Source: Erigeron canadensis (lineage: Eukaryota > Streptophyta > Magnoliopsida > Asterales > Asteraceae). From it: 64,000 nt of DNA. The position numbers and the translations under genes are program-made. The stretch lies in the NCBI RefSeq assembly GCF_010389155.1, contig NC_057765.1, positions 27,654,980 to 27,718,979 on the forward strand. Reading direction: 5' to 3'. Positions within the stretch are counted from its first letter, which is position 1, and each line of letters starts with the position of its first letter. A model generated the notes under the pieces. That model was given only the letters and a program-made list of their open reading frames with translations, was not told the DNA's origin and did not search any database. Of this stretch, positions 1 through 12,068 are shown in pieces.

Positions 1-429
1 TAGCCTTTTTAATCTACTAACCCGGTGCTTGTCGACCAGCTCATCTCATCATATGGAAAATATTGAAATAACATTAACTACACCAAAACATAGTAAAATT
101 AAGTACAACAGTAATCACAAAACTGGTGTTTGTCGACTTATCGACTTTTGTACTCACCACAACCAGCCACTCAATAGTCTTCCTTGCATTACCGTTTTGG
201 AATCATTACTCTCTCTTGCATCATCGTTAGTAGTCGTTTTCCCATAAGTCCTTTGCTTACCCCCCTGCATGCCATAAAATACACAAGTCCAATTGCAATT
301 CTTGTCCATTATATGCCAACCAAACACATGGACTGAACAAAGCCATACCTATGGATTGACCTCGCATTATTTGTCATTTAATTTTAACATCGCACTACCC
401 TGCCCTCTTTATACTCTAACGGGCTCATT

Positions 430-1275
430 GGCGAGCACTCTCTGAAAATGAGCAAGAAGTTCTTTAGCTTGACAACATACCAGGGCCCGTTTCTTTATCT
501 TCAATTGTTGACCCATCAGTCTTCTCGGCGTGAAGAGTCATAACCGGTTCCTGAAAAGTGAACAATCTAGTTGGATAACAAAAACATATAGCATATACAA
601 TCGAACCATAGTATATTGATTATAGAAAAGCTACTCACTTGAGAATCTACGGTCAAATTGAGCTTCATTTCTAGTTTCTCTTTTCGAAGCTGCAATCTCT
701 TTTTGAAGTTTCATATTCTCTCATCCACATACAAGCATTTCTTTGAGCATCATTGAACACCTAAAAAACATATAATCAAACAAATGACACTCAAATTACC
801 AAACTCAATAAATTCGCATTTTGCCAAACAAATCTGAAATATTCATCCTTCTAAAAGTAGTAGTTCCCTGGTAGTTAATAACTTTCATGTTTCAACAAAC
901 CTTGTCGACTGTTGTGTTATGTCTGCAAACAACATTTGCAGTTCCAATATCACCCCTAGTTCAGAACTTCACACCTTCCTTAGTGATATAGATAACAACT
1001 ACAAACAACAAACAATAACATTAGAATCTATATTCAGTTCTAATCTAAAACAGTCCATACCACAATCAGTAACTATTACATGTATTCAATTTATAGCATG
1101 AATAAAGTCATCAAGATTCAATTTATAAACTCATTGATTTGAGAAAAATATATTAAAAACTTACTAATCTCAAAGCAACCTTCAAGCTTGGTGACACATA
1201 TTTTAACACCATCCCGAACCAGAACTTCAATGACCCACTCAGCCTCACAAAAATTACACACACCATTAGTGAAGA
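430..1275 (-). pseudogene. Decayed multi-exon gene relic, identity unknown
   Basis: The minus strand holds three short coding-like stretches bordered by plausible splice signals. At about 1275-1165 a stretch encodes a peptide containing GVCNFCEAEWVIEVLVRDG and is followed by a GTAAGT donor. At about 760-640 a Lys/Glu-rich, coiled-coil-like stretch (ENMKLQKEIAASKRE) follows a TTTTTTAG acceptor. At about 553-460 a stretch containing MTLHAEKTDGSTIED follows a TTTTCAG acceptor and ends in a stop. The middle stretch has an in-frame stop and the splice phases do not join cleanly, so this is probably a relic. I do not recognise the family. It could also be part of an old transposon gene. Confidence 0.3.
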
Positions 1276-3810
1276 AACCGAATCAAAGCAAACAAACACT
1301 CCCATTAGAAGAATACCCAAAACACAACATTAGTCCAATTTTTTGATTTTGTATAGACTATAGAAAAGCCAAATCAAGTTCTGTCTCAATTTGGGTCCGC
1401 TCCAATTTTTAATTTCTATCCAAATCCAGTAATACTCCTTTTAATTATGTCCAATATGAAGTTTATGATGCATCTAACACAACCCACAACTTTATAATTG
1501 CAAAAAATAAATTGAAAAGTCACAAACCTCATCTCTTAATGTGCATCAGACCTTGTACTCTTTACATTCTATATGCAATCTACAACCTTTAACAAGAATT
1601 AAGATAACCATCCAAGTAAAATTTACTTGGTTAAACCACAATCCCTAAGCAGCCATCCATCAAGTTCATCCTCCAACTTGTGAGCTAATTGAAACTTGGA
1701 AATTCTGACACAAAAATCCATGTCCTTCAAACCTGCAAAATAAAAGAAGTATAATGAAACGCCCAACTTTTTTTTTTTTTATAAAAACATTGTTTAACAA
1801 GATAAACATATATGTTCTTATGAATACATGTGTGTACAATAGGTCCCAGACTCTTGAACAAACTAAAAATAGTCAATCTACCCTAGCTGCAGTCTTTCAA
1901 CAACTTATAAGTTATATATAAATCAGATATAGACTTTAAAACAAGGACCATTAGAAGGTAGACTTCTTCCCCTTTCCGTAGACAGCTCATTCGTCAAAAA
2001 CCGAGTTACCGTTTGAAAGTTGTGACCATTTTAAGTTCAATTAAAATACTAGCAAACTGTTCCAACGGGCTGTTTTGTGACTCAGTTTTGACTCGCTTAA
2101 ACACATCCGTATTCCGCAAATACTATACCATTTGAAAGAGCTATAACCGTACTTTAAAGACCCGTTTTTGGTTTCAACTAAAACATTATACACAAATAGT
2201 TACGGCCCTTCAAAAACTGCTCAGACTCACTTTTGGTTGCTGAAAATTCAGCAACTGCTATGCTGTTAAAAATCAGCATCAGCTAGCTGTTTTACGACCC
2301 ACTTTAAACCACTTTTCCTTGGCCAAACCTAGACATATCTTATACTGTTTTGAAGCCCTCAGAGTCTACTTTCCAGCCCCGTAAGCCACTTTGACCAGAA
2401 CTGAACCGTTTTAAAGATACAGGCCTTCAAAGTTGACCGAAAAGTCATTTTTAAAATTTTCCCCCAAAATGGACGACGACTCCCAAAACGACTAAAACTC
2501 AACTTTAAAACACCAAAATGTCCAGAATTCAATAAATTACTATATGAGACGTGATTGAACCTTTAGTTCCAAAATTCGGACTCAAATAGAGCAAATGGGT
2601 CAACTACACATTTTATGACATAACAAGACTTTGACTAGATATATTTTCATTTAACGACGACTACTTTTTTTTCCACAGAGGTGCAGATCATATTTACTCG
2701 ATATTTAGGACATGCTTGACTCAAAACTAACCTTTAAGCTCATGGGATGACCAGAATGGGTCATTTACCCAACTAGCGTACAAAACGGGTAAAAGACAAC
2801 ACATCTTTTAACTACAAGTCCACCATCCCTTGACCATAATTATACATATTCTTTTGCAAAATGACACAACATAAGCCCATACATTAGATATAAAAACATT
2901 GTTGTATCCCAACCATTTCTAACAAACCACAAACTGACTCAACGGTACATTACTAGTTAAATCTTTTCTTTTATGGGTGGTTTACTTCAAGTGATGCATC
3001 AACTCGGCAATTTAAAGAAACTTACAATATATATAATCCAATTAAATCCACACTAAGCTTCCATATCTTCTTTTCCTTATTATTTCTTAACACCCGAGCA
3101 ACTTGCACCCGCCTATTAAAATAAAACAACTAGGAGGGAGTAAGCACAAAGCTTAGTGAGCAATATAAGCATTAAGCAAGTAACTTAACAACATCTTATC
3201 AATGGCAAACATAGGGATTTACAACTCTTATCTTGCAACGGATCCGTGCATATGCAACATATAACAACTTAGCACATAACAACTTTAATCTAGCAATAAA
3301 GCTAGAATATCCCTATGATGCAAACAACTCTTATGGTTAGTCACAACACATGTAACATAACTATCATATGACTATATGACACCTCGGGGTCTTATAGTCT
3401 CAACTTGATTGTCCCATGACTATATGACACCTCAGGGTTATATAGTCATTGAACTTGTCTAATTTCCACATTACTCACCTTTTTACGACCAATAGCAATA
3501 ATCATCAAAAATGCTTCCAACTCGTCACCTATACACATTAGCATATAAAATCATCAATAGAAACACATTAACAACTTTTTGTAATCAATTCAACTCTAAT
3601 AACTCAATAAGACCACTTTGACTTTTAAAGCCAAACGGTCACATATTACTACTAGTTTATTTATCGTCTGTTCTATCGATTCTTTAACTATCCTTCTACT
3701 TTATTCACGTTGATAACATCATAACCAACTTCCTAACATCACTTTTTATCCATGTTGGACTCATTTGACCAGTTTGACTTTTAAGGTCATACTTCACCAT
3801 TTAGTTACCA

Positions 3811-4609
3811 AGGCCGGTCCCTATAGCCTCGTCGATGGCCTCATCGATGGCTCTTCGACAACGAAGCTATAGGGTGTAACCTCGTCGACGGAGAAATTTT
3901 CAACACGAGTCGATACAACGAAGAGCAAAGACGAGGGGGAGCAGAGGGAAAAGGACAAAACAGAAAAAATAAAAACTTTTTTTTTTAAATTTCAAATGCA
4001 ACGGTCGAGTTAATTTTTTTTTTTTTTTTTTTATTTCTTCCTTCAATATATACTATCTTTGAATCCATTCAATACATCATTCATCACACCATTTCAAAAT
4101 ATCATTCACAAAACCATTCCACAAAACCATTCCATAACCACTCCATTTCAAAATGCCGAGGCAATTGTGGACCGAAGCCAACATAGGAAGGCAACTGCAG
4201 TGAAGGCAAATCAACATGGGAAGTGAAATGCCCAGAACACGACAAGTGGTGGGCGAATGAAACGGTTCACCGTGGAATCGGGAAAATGTCAATCAAAGAT
4301 GATGAAGAGTAATCGTAGCTTTATTATCTATTTCGTGTTTTAATGATGTACTGTACTTTTTTAATTATGTATTGTAATGTTTTAATTATGTATTGTAATG
4401 TTTTAATTATGTATTGTAATGTTTAATTTTAAATAAATGTTGAATTATTAATATTTTGTTTAAGTATAGAATAAAAAAAATTAAAAGTGTGGAAGAGGGG
4501 TTATAGGGAGTGATTGTGGAAGAGGTGGTTGAAGAGAGAGAAAAACTGATGTGACAGTGTGGAAAAGGTGTGGAAGAGGGAAGAATAAGGATGTTATAGG
4601 GAGAGGCCT
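3811..4609. mobile_element. MITE nested in the solo LTR (PIF/Harbinger-like)
   Basis: The left end AGGCCGGTCCCTATA is an imperfect inverted copy of the right end TATAGGGAGAGGCCT. The interior is unlike the surrounding LTR. It includes long T runs near 4010-4030 and an 18-bp tandem repeat (unit starting TTAATTATGTATTGTAATG) around 4360-4420. A plus-strand stretch at about 4153-4308 looks coding-like and resembles the short coding remnants carried by Harbinger-type elements in Asteraceae. No intact transposase is present. The superfamily is uncertain because I could not fix the target duplication. Confidence 0.5.
4364..4424. repeat. 18-bp tandem repeat, about three copies
   Basis: A unit of the form TTAATTATGTATTGTAATGTT repeats in tandem inside the MITE at 3811-4609. 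It is a minor AT-rich expansion with no coding content. Confidence 0.6.
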
Positions 4610-5349
4610 AACAATAGCTATAATTCAACTTATGTAATTTCTACCAAAACAAATCTTTACTTTAGGATTAATACATATAAATGAACTTGTTCAACCCACT
4701 ACAACCATGGTTTAAAAACCCTTTTATTCAATTTCATCTTTTACATAATCATAATCACTAACTAAAATTATCCTCTTTTATAAATTCATTTCCATAATCT
4801 AATTTATTGGTTTCTAGATGTTTAATAACATCATAGGAACAAAACCCTTGAATTAATTTGATTAGTTTCATCATTCCAATCCAAAATCACCAAAACTCTA
4901 ACTTTTTAAATCAATAAATCAAGAACACATACATACCTTTGATTATGGATTAATTTAACACTTGAAATAGAATTAAAGAGGACGATTGAGGCTTGAAATC
5001 AGCCGTGTTCTTGCTATTCTTTCTTTCTTTCTCTCCTGTTCATTCTTTTCTACCGAAGGAAGTCTTTTGAGATAGGGGGGAAAGTGGGACGGTTGTTATC
5101 AGCCCATATTGCCACGTTTCATTTATTTAAATGGGTATTTACACTGAGTCCCTCCAATCTTATCTATTTAAAACATTCGTTACTTAAAACATAAGTCCCG
5201 ACACTTAAAATATCCGACTTTTAAAGAATACGGTCTATACCGTATACACCATTACCTATCGTTTCTAAAATAATAACATAATCATTTAATAATTGTAACA
5301 ATAATATTATAATCATTGTTAAAGTACCTTAAAACTATGGGATGTTACA

Positions 5350-7535
5350 TATAAACAAAATTTAAATCTTTTATAAATAAAAACTAAAAGCCAGATGTCT
5401 AATAAATATATAAAAACTTAAAAAAATCGTAACCCATATATATATAAACGGTGATCATCGATGATGATCCAAACCCAGAACTAATATGTATACATATATA
5501 CAAAAACCAAATCATAACACTCAAATCTATACAAAACCGTATTAGATCTATACATATATACAGAAACAAACCTGCATATCCTTTTGAGTTCACAAAGATA
5601 GATCCCCATCAACCGATTGCTGCATATTTTAATTATGATTTATGAATTTGTTTTTGTTTAAAAGAAGAAATCAAAGTTTAGTGTAAGAAGGAGAGATATA
5701 AAAAATTATTTAGAAATATGAAAATGTGATATCTAATAGATAGATAGTGTTCTCTTTCTCTATCCATTCTCCCACATTCTTTCCACATTCTCTCCCAGTT
5801 CACTATCCCGCCTATTTTCATTTTCAATACCATCTTCAATTTCAAAAATCAATCCCCCTTATATCCCGCCCAATTCACCTCCAACATACACCACTTACAC
5901 CTCAAAAAACACACGAAAATCATCAGCCATGACGTCATAGATCCGATGTGGCGAGGTTGTGAGCTTGACAACTAAACTTTTTCTAATACCGGAGCAACCC
6001 TCCTTTAGTATGTAAAGAGGGATTATACGATTCTGGTTTCAATCCAAGTTATCATTCATTTGTTGATCGGCTACAGGATTCACACGAAATATACGATATT
6101 TACGGGATCAAATCAATACGTATTTTTAACATATCCCCAACACACCCTTCTATCACTTTCCCTTGCATTTGACATTCATCGGACCAAAAACTAATTTCGT
6201 ATACCACAAACCATCGAAATATGTTTGTATGATAAATTTTTCTGAACATACATTTTCAAATTAAAAAAACACCAATCGTTGAAAAATGAAAAGACATCTT
6301 TTCAAGAATTATTTTTCTTAGAAGTTCTATTATCTGTAGTATTGTATCATATGTGATGTTAATTCAAGAACCATTTTTTATTACAAAACCGGAAAATTGT
6401 TAAATTAAAGGTTAGATCATATAGCTTTTAAGTTCATTTAGATGTAAATTAATTAAAGATCAAAAGATAATAAAATTTGAACATCGCTGTGGAGAATGAA
6501 AAGAAATACGAGTCTAAATGTGTATATTGAGTCTATTTATAGTACACTCAAATAATATTAGGAGTGGCACATTCATTTTTAATATAGTGTGTTTTTATAT
6601 TCCGAAAGAAATAAGACTTCAATTAGTTGGAGTCGTGGTTTTACCCAGATCATGAGTTTGACTCTTCTTAGTAATGCATCTTGTGGATTTTTCTTTTGAA
6701 TCAACTGAACGTCTCATGTTCCATATCTTAGTAATGCATCTTGTGGGTTTTTCCTTTAAATTAACTGAACGACTCATGTTCCATATATTATTATATTATA
6801 GAGTATGTACATGGTTTTACCGTTATATGGTAAGGTGTCTTCTAACTTCAAATACAAGGTAAAAAAAAGTGAAATATTAGCAAATGATGACTAGGAGTAT
6901 CGAATAATCTATTATCTATAATCTATAATATCTACTATAATTTACATTTATAGTCTATAACCTATAATATTTTATAAAAGAGAAACCTCCCTCCCAAAAT
7001 TTCAAAAGATACATTGATGTATTTAAACTACCCCTCTCCTATTTATTAATTTAAATATTTTCACGTAATATACCTATGATACCTTTAATGAAATAATTTT
7101 ACTAACATAAATCCTCCAACCCTTAGAAATAATTATAATATCTTCTTTAACATCGACTACCTTTACATTCGTCATCATTGTCGCCCCATCACACGTCACC
7201 GCCATCACAACATGTCGTACCCACCGCCGCCACCGCCACCGCCATCAACACCGTACATCTTCGCGTTACACGTACATATGACTCGTAAAAATGAATGAAT
7301 AAATTAATAACAAACAAAATAAAGTATTGAAGGTGCACGTGATCTTATCCACTTGGATTAACATTTAACCTGGCCTTAATTCTCCCCCATTTCATTATCC
7401 AAACCGTCACAATTCATCATCACATCTTTCTCGTTTCTCCTCATTTTAAAACCCATCCAACCAAACCCTTTCCCAATTCTCATCATCAATTCCCAAATCC
7501 CATTCCCTTTCCATTTCTCGGATTTTTTCACAACA
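5350..7535. other. Gene-free AT-rich spacer upstream of the BTB gene
   Basis: No gene is supported here. It holds AT-rich and palindromic stretches (about 5430-5560), a 60-bp tandem duplication (6667-6786), and a stretch at about 7140-7260 rich in CCGCCACC-type triplets. The latter resembles the ends of the Helitron-like repeats seen at 14.1, 25.7 and 35.7 kb. The promoter of the downstream BTB gene should lie in the last few hundred bases, but I cannot single out a TATA box. Confidence 0.5.
6667..6786. repeat. 60-bp direct tandem duplication
   Basis: Two adjacent 60-bp units, 6667-6726 and 6727-6786, both begin CTTAGTAATGCATCTTGTGG and differ at only a few positions. No coding role is apparent. 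Confidence 0.85.
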
Positions 7536-10438
7536 ATGATCGGCGTTACAAACACAAACACCACCAATTCCGGCTCCAAAAAACGACACCGTATCACCAC
7601 CACAAACAACAACACCAATCCATCATCAACCCTGACGACGTCATCATCTTCTTCAATTCGCAGATCCAATTCTCGCCATTCTATCATTACACCTTATGTT
7701 TCTAATGGATTTAACGATCCTTCCACCGCTGACGTCATCCTCCGTCTCTACCTCGATCAATCCTCCCCCTTTCATGATTCCGAACATCAAATCTCTCATG
7801 ATTCTTCGTCTGATGAGTTTCAGATTTATCTGCACTCGCGTGTCCTCACGCGCTCTAAGTATTTCTCCGCCCTTTTGTCCGACCGCTGGAAAAAAGATGA
7901 CTCAGGTTACAACTTTTTACATATATTTATACATATACATACATATTGATATACATACAATACATATTTATATACATATATTTTTTATAGATGTGTGTAT
8001 TAATGTGTATATTGTTATATTGTATATTAAATAGTAAAGTTAGATACTGGAACTGATAAACAGTGATCAATACTACAGGTGAAATTGATTATTATAGGTT
8101 TAATTTAGCTGTGACGTCATCTACCGGATCGGTTAATAGTTATGTTAGTGTGCTTCAACTGTTATATAGTAATGATCTATCGAGTGCTATCGATAAAGTA
8201 TCGACGGCACTCGAGTTATTGCCGATAGCTTTAGAATTGTTGTATGAGGAGTGTGTAACTGCTTGTGTGAGGTATTTAGAAGCGGTTCCGTGGAGTGAGG
8301 AAGAAGAGAGGATAGTGTTGAGTTTGATTCCTTTGTTAAGAGAAGAGGAGAGTTCGGAACTGTTGGCTAGGGTTTCACCTCCAAAATCGGATTTATCGGA
8401 GGAAATGTTGCATGGATTGATACTGACTGCGATTAATTATCATCCGAATATGGCGTTTGCGAAGGCGTTTGTTGCGAAGTTATTGAGGGATTTCTCCAGT
8501 AGGGAGTCTGCGAGGAGAGTGTTGGATAAGTCGTTTGAGACTAGTTTGAAGGTTGTTAAGGAGTCTTTGGAGGAGTATTCTAGTCCAGATTTTAGAGGAG
8601 ATCATAATGAGACGGAAGCAATACAAAGGTTGAATTTGCATACGGCGATGACTAATGGGAGGCATTTGTTGTGGCTGATTGAAAGGATGATTGAGCTGAG
8701 AGTGGCGGATACGGCTGTTAAGGAGTGGAGTGAACAATCTGCGTTTACTGCTGATTTGCAGAGGGCGTTTAGGGATGATGCGTGGAGGAATATTGTTCCT
8801 GGTCTTCCTGCTGTTGTTTTGAGGTGTACTTGCAAGCTTGCCAATGCAGTTTCTGCTGGTGTAATTTTGGCTTCTAGACAGGTTTGTTTTATCACATTTG
8901 TCGTTTTTTTTCTATACTTGTTGGTTTATACATCTAGGATTTTGCCTGTCTTTAGTAAATATATACACCTGACTACCAAATGTTGTGCAATTGGTACTCT
9001 CTTGCTTTTAATATGATTAAGCTGAGCTCACTTCATGTAGGATTTAGTGTTTTTATCCCATTCCTAGTATGGTTAAAGTTTCTCGAGGAAAGAAAGCTAT
9101 TACTTGGACTTCGACGAATTATAGGAAGAGAATTTAGTAGAATGTAAGGACTAAGGAGTGATATATTGTTTGGTGAATCTTGTTTTAAATCTCTGATATT
9201 GTTTTTAATTTAGTTGTAGAATTGTAACAACTAACATGTATTCCAGTCCACGTGATTGCGAATATGAAATTATGAATACTAGTTCAGTTTATACTTAAGC
9301 ATGTACATGAAGGAATAAGAAGACAAATAGGAAGGATTGTTATCTCCTGTTCAAACTTCTCATATTGGAAACAGCATTTATAGAATCTACAACATATCCA
9401 TCTTGCATAGTTGCATTTACTTAGTAATCCGTCTGTTACAAAGTCAGAACACATTTAATAGTTTTTATATATATATATACTTAATTCCTTATGCATGTAC
9501 ATGAAGGGTTTATAAGACAAAGGGTAGGAGAACAAACTGAGTGCCGCCCCTCGTCCAATGACCCTAGCAAAACGATCACTCTACTTTCGATTTGGAAATA
9601 GTTTTTTTTCCCAGGATGTGAACCAGTGTATGTGTGTTTCTGTGATCACCTACTCATTTGGTGTTACACATGTTCCCATTTTCCGTGTGTGTATTATAGA
9701 ACCCTGTAGGCTTTTATGCAAACTGCATAATGCTAGCACATAATAGCCTACTCCTACGAAAGATATGTTTCACTTCCATGATACCCGTTTATCTTTCAGC
9801 AATTATTTTTCAATAAAGCATAAAGTGATTAGTTGCTAAGCTTCTTTCTTTAGATCTCATGAGTATTAAAGTTGCCATTGATATATAGTTCAGTACATTA
9901 GAGCTGCCTATTGTGATGGTGTATGAGTGTATCTATATAGTATATCTAATGTACTTTATGCAAAAACATATTTATATTGACATAAACTATTTATGAAAAT
10001 CCCCTGTTTTATGATGAATTTGAGTACAGTCGGGTTCTGAACATGTTACACGTTTCATGAAACATGTCACACGTCACCTTGAAACTAACAATCAGAAAGG
10101 CAAAGTTAGTGATCCCAGTGTCTGTACTACTCTGTTTTTCATCTGTTGAGTTGCAGGTTAGGATGAAGCTCGTGAAAGATTGGCTGCCAGTGTTGATAGT
10201 ATGCAAAGACAATGTCACGCCAATGCTTATTAATAATAAATCACTCTATCTAGAACTGGAAGAAACATTTTTAAAGATCATATCGACTCTGCCCATGTCT
10301 GAAGCCCAAGAATTGCTGCAACTGTGTCTCAGTTTCTCAACTAGAAATGTGGAAGACTGCCCTCATTTAGTCTCGGCATTCACCACCTGGTTTCGCCGTG
10401 CCAACTGTCAATTACAAGGTGATAACCAACTTCCTTGA
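7536..10438 (+). CDS. BTB/POZ domain-containing protein, At1g63850/At3g05675-like (three exons)
   Basis: Probable adaptor of the plant BTB family, whose members recruit substrates to CUL3 ubiquitin ligases or act as scaffolds. The specific role is unknown. The exons are 7536-7905, 8079-8881 and 10157-10438, with GT-AG introns of 173 and 1275 bp, joining in frame to 484 residues. Residues 1-60 are a Thr/Ser/Asn-rich, probably disordered head. The BTB fold spans about 62-195, from STADVILRLYL through HSRVLTRSKYFSALLSDRW to ECVTACVRYLEAVPW. The remainder is the conserved helical C-terminal region of this plant subfamily (MTNGRHLLWLIERMIELRV, VRMKLVKDWLPVLIVCKDN). The ATG at 7536 is the first in frame, preceded by ACA. 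Homology is by recognition of these blocks; Arabidopsis At1g63850 has a similar length. The frame is intact throughout. Confidence 0.88.
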
Positions 10439-12035
10439 GCGTTACCAAGCCTAAATTGGTGCTCTATTCCCATGAAGTTATAACTTAAAGGTATACTAAA
10501 CATTTTGTTTGGAACTTTGTCCCTTGTACATACAAGTGCTTTGTTGTGTATGTAAATTATCGTGAAAAATTAGTCCTTGTCTTAGTAAATTTTGGAGTAA
10601 TTGGCGTCAGTCATTCTCAAGATTTGTTAAAAAGGGTTGGTCGTGAAGTCCGTTTTTCAACTATAGAACCGGATGGTTTGAAAGCATGATGTTGAGGTTT
10701 AGAAATTATAATCAGGATTACTAATCTGATAGAGGTTACACCACGAGCTGCTTGGGTAACAACTCAAATTAGGTAGTTGAAGAGATGTAGTCTAATTAGG
10801 TATGGTTGAAGAGATGTAGTCTTTAGAACATCAGGTGTGGATGTAGGATGCAAAACCATCTAGAGTGTCATCTCAACGTCATATCAGCTTTCATCATTTT
10901 ATCAGTTTTAAGCAGTTATGGACTCAGAACCACCCAGAATGCAAAACACTACTTTTCTTATTTATTTAAATATATCACATATATTATTTCTCTAATTATG
11001 TTTTATTTAGTAGTATACTAAATTACTAATAAAAAGATTGTAATAGTAAACCTTATATTACATGAATAATGAACCTAGAAAATTACTCTTTGTCATTGCC
11101 GTCTTCGTTGCTGTTCACGTAGTTACACTTCATCGCTTGCTTTTGGAGTGCAGGCATGATCTTGAGTGGTTTTCCGAAATAGCCTTCTATGATTTACTTT
11201 TTATTATTGTGAACAGTAAAAATCTTGTATATGGATAGAAAAGACTTTTCTTATGGACAAGTAAAGAGTAAAATGGGAAGTGTGCATCGGCGGAACTTGA
11301 ACGACGGTACTGGAGGGGTCAAATTTTTTTTTGGGGGTTTAGGTTTTCTCTTTTCTGTATCTATGTTTTGCTTCTGGGGGTTAAAAAGACAAAAAAAAAT
11401 TATTTACCCTTAAATAATATATAATTGCTAAATATGGTCCAAAATGTTGGAGGGACCAAAACCCCCCTTTTGTCCTTCATATCTTCCGCCACTGTCAAGT
11501 GTGTCAATGCCGATTGTCACCTACAGGGTCGGGGTGAATCGTCCATATCGTATGCTCTTAGAATGGGTAAAAAATGCGCCGTGCCAACTTGCATACACTT
11601 TCCTGTCCATTTTGTAAATGTTGAACATTAATTCAGAATTTTTGGCGATAGTTAAGTTTTTAAATTAGGAACCTGCTTTTGGCGTCTTATTTGGCCACCT
11701 TTTTGACGTACTTTTTACTTCATCGTTTAGTGTTTGATCTGGATCGGGTTAAAATGTTACCTCTATAGAGATATTTGTCTGGAACGGGTTAAATTGTTAC
11801 CTCTACTATTATATCAGTTATTTTGTAGGGCCAAAGATGTTAATGTCTATCTTAATCTTTTGGTGTGCTTGATTTATGGGTATGAGAATAAAGGTATGAC
11901 TTTAATTTATAGTAAAAGTGTTTTATCAATCGCATTAGCATTGTAAATTGGGTATGTTTTATGTTTAGACTTTAGATATACAACACTAGGATACAAACAA
12001 ACACACGTATGAACGTTACCAAACAATATATCAAG
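10439..12035. other. 3' flank of the BTB gene and gene-free spacer
   Basis: The first 150-200 bases are probably the 3' UTR of the BTB gene. Beyond about 10.6 kb I see no supported gene. Short open frames at 11.2-11.9 kb have no recognisable domain. A G-run and T-run stretch at about 11320-11400 and scattered repeat-like sequence suggest old transposon debris. Confidence 0.4.
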
Positions 12036-12068
12036 CTAGTCTTTAGGCCCGTCCATTGAACGGGTAGT
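12036..12068 (-). mobile_element. Helitron-like 3' terminus
   Basis: Read on the minus strand there is a GC-rich hairpin (CCCGT...ACGGG, at about 12048-12064), then a short spacer, then CTAG. This matches the 3' signature of Helitrons: a hairpin about 10 nt before CTRR. The element body would extend to the right, through AT-rich sequence up to perhaps 13.5 kb, but I cannot fix the 5' end. No Rep/helicase coding is visible, so it would be non-autonomous. Confidence 0.4.

Larger units (their letters stand above)
1755..5349 (-). mobile_element. Solo LTR of a Ty3/Gypsy (chromovirus-like) retrotransposon
   Basis: Read on the minus strand the element starts TGTAACATCCC and ends GGGCGTTTCA, giving the canonical TG...CA ends. 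It is flanked by an identical 5-bp duplication, TATAA, at 1750-1754 and 5350-5354. The TGTAACATCCC start is typical of plant Tekay/Del-type Gypsy LTRs. No primer binding site, polypurine tract or gag-pol coding sequence is seen inside or beside it, so this is a solo LTR left by LTR-LTR recombination. It is about 3.6 kb long, of which about 0.8 kb is a nested MITE at 3811-4609. The lineage assignment is inference from the terminal sequence. Confidence 0.7.

Noticed and set aside
4077..4292. Minus-strand open frame of 71 codons inside the MITE
   Set aside because: It lies in a nested MITE. The opposite strand has the more transposon-like content, and neither is an intact gene.
7376..7687. Minus-strand open frame of about 103 codons overlapping BTB exon 1
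   Set aside because: It is antisense to a well-supported exon. Its Val/Arg-rich content is the complement of the Thr/Asn codon runs.
8480..8895. Minus-strand open frames over BTB exon 2
   Set aside because: They are shadows of the real exon in other frames, with no independent start context or domain.
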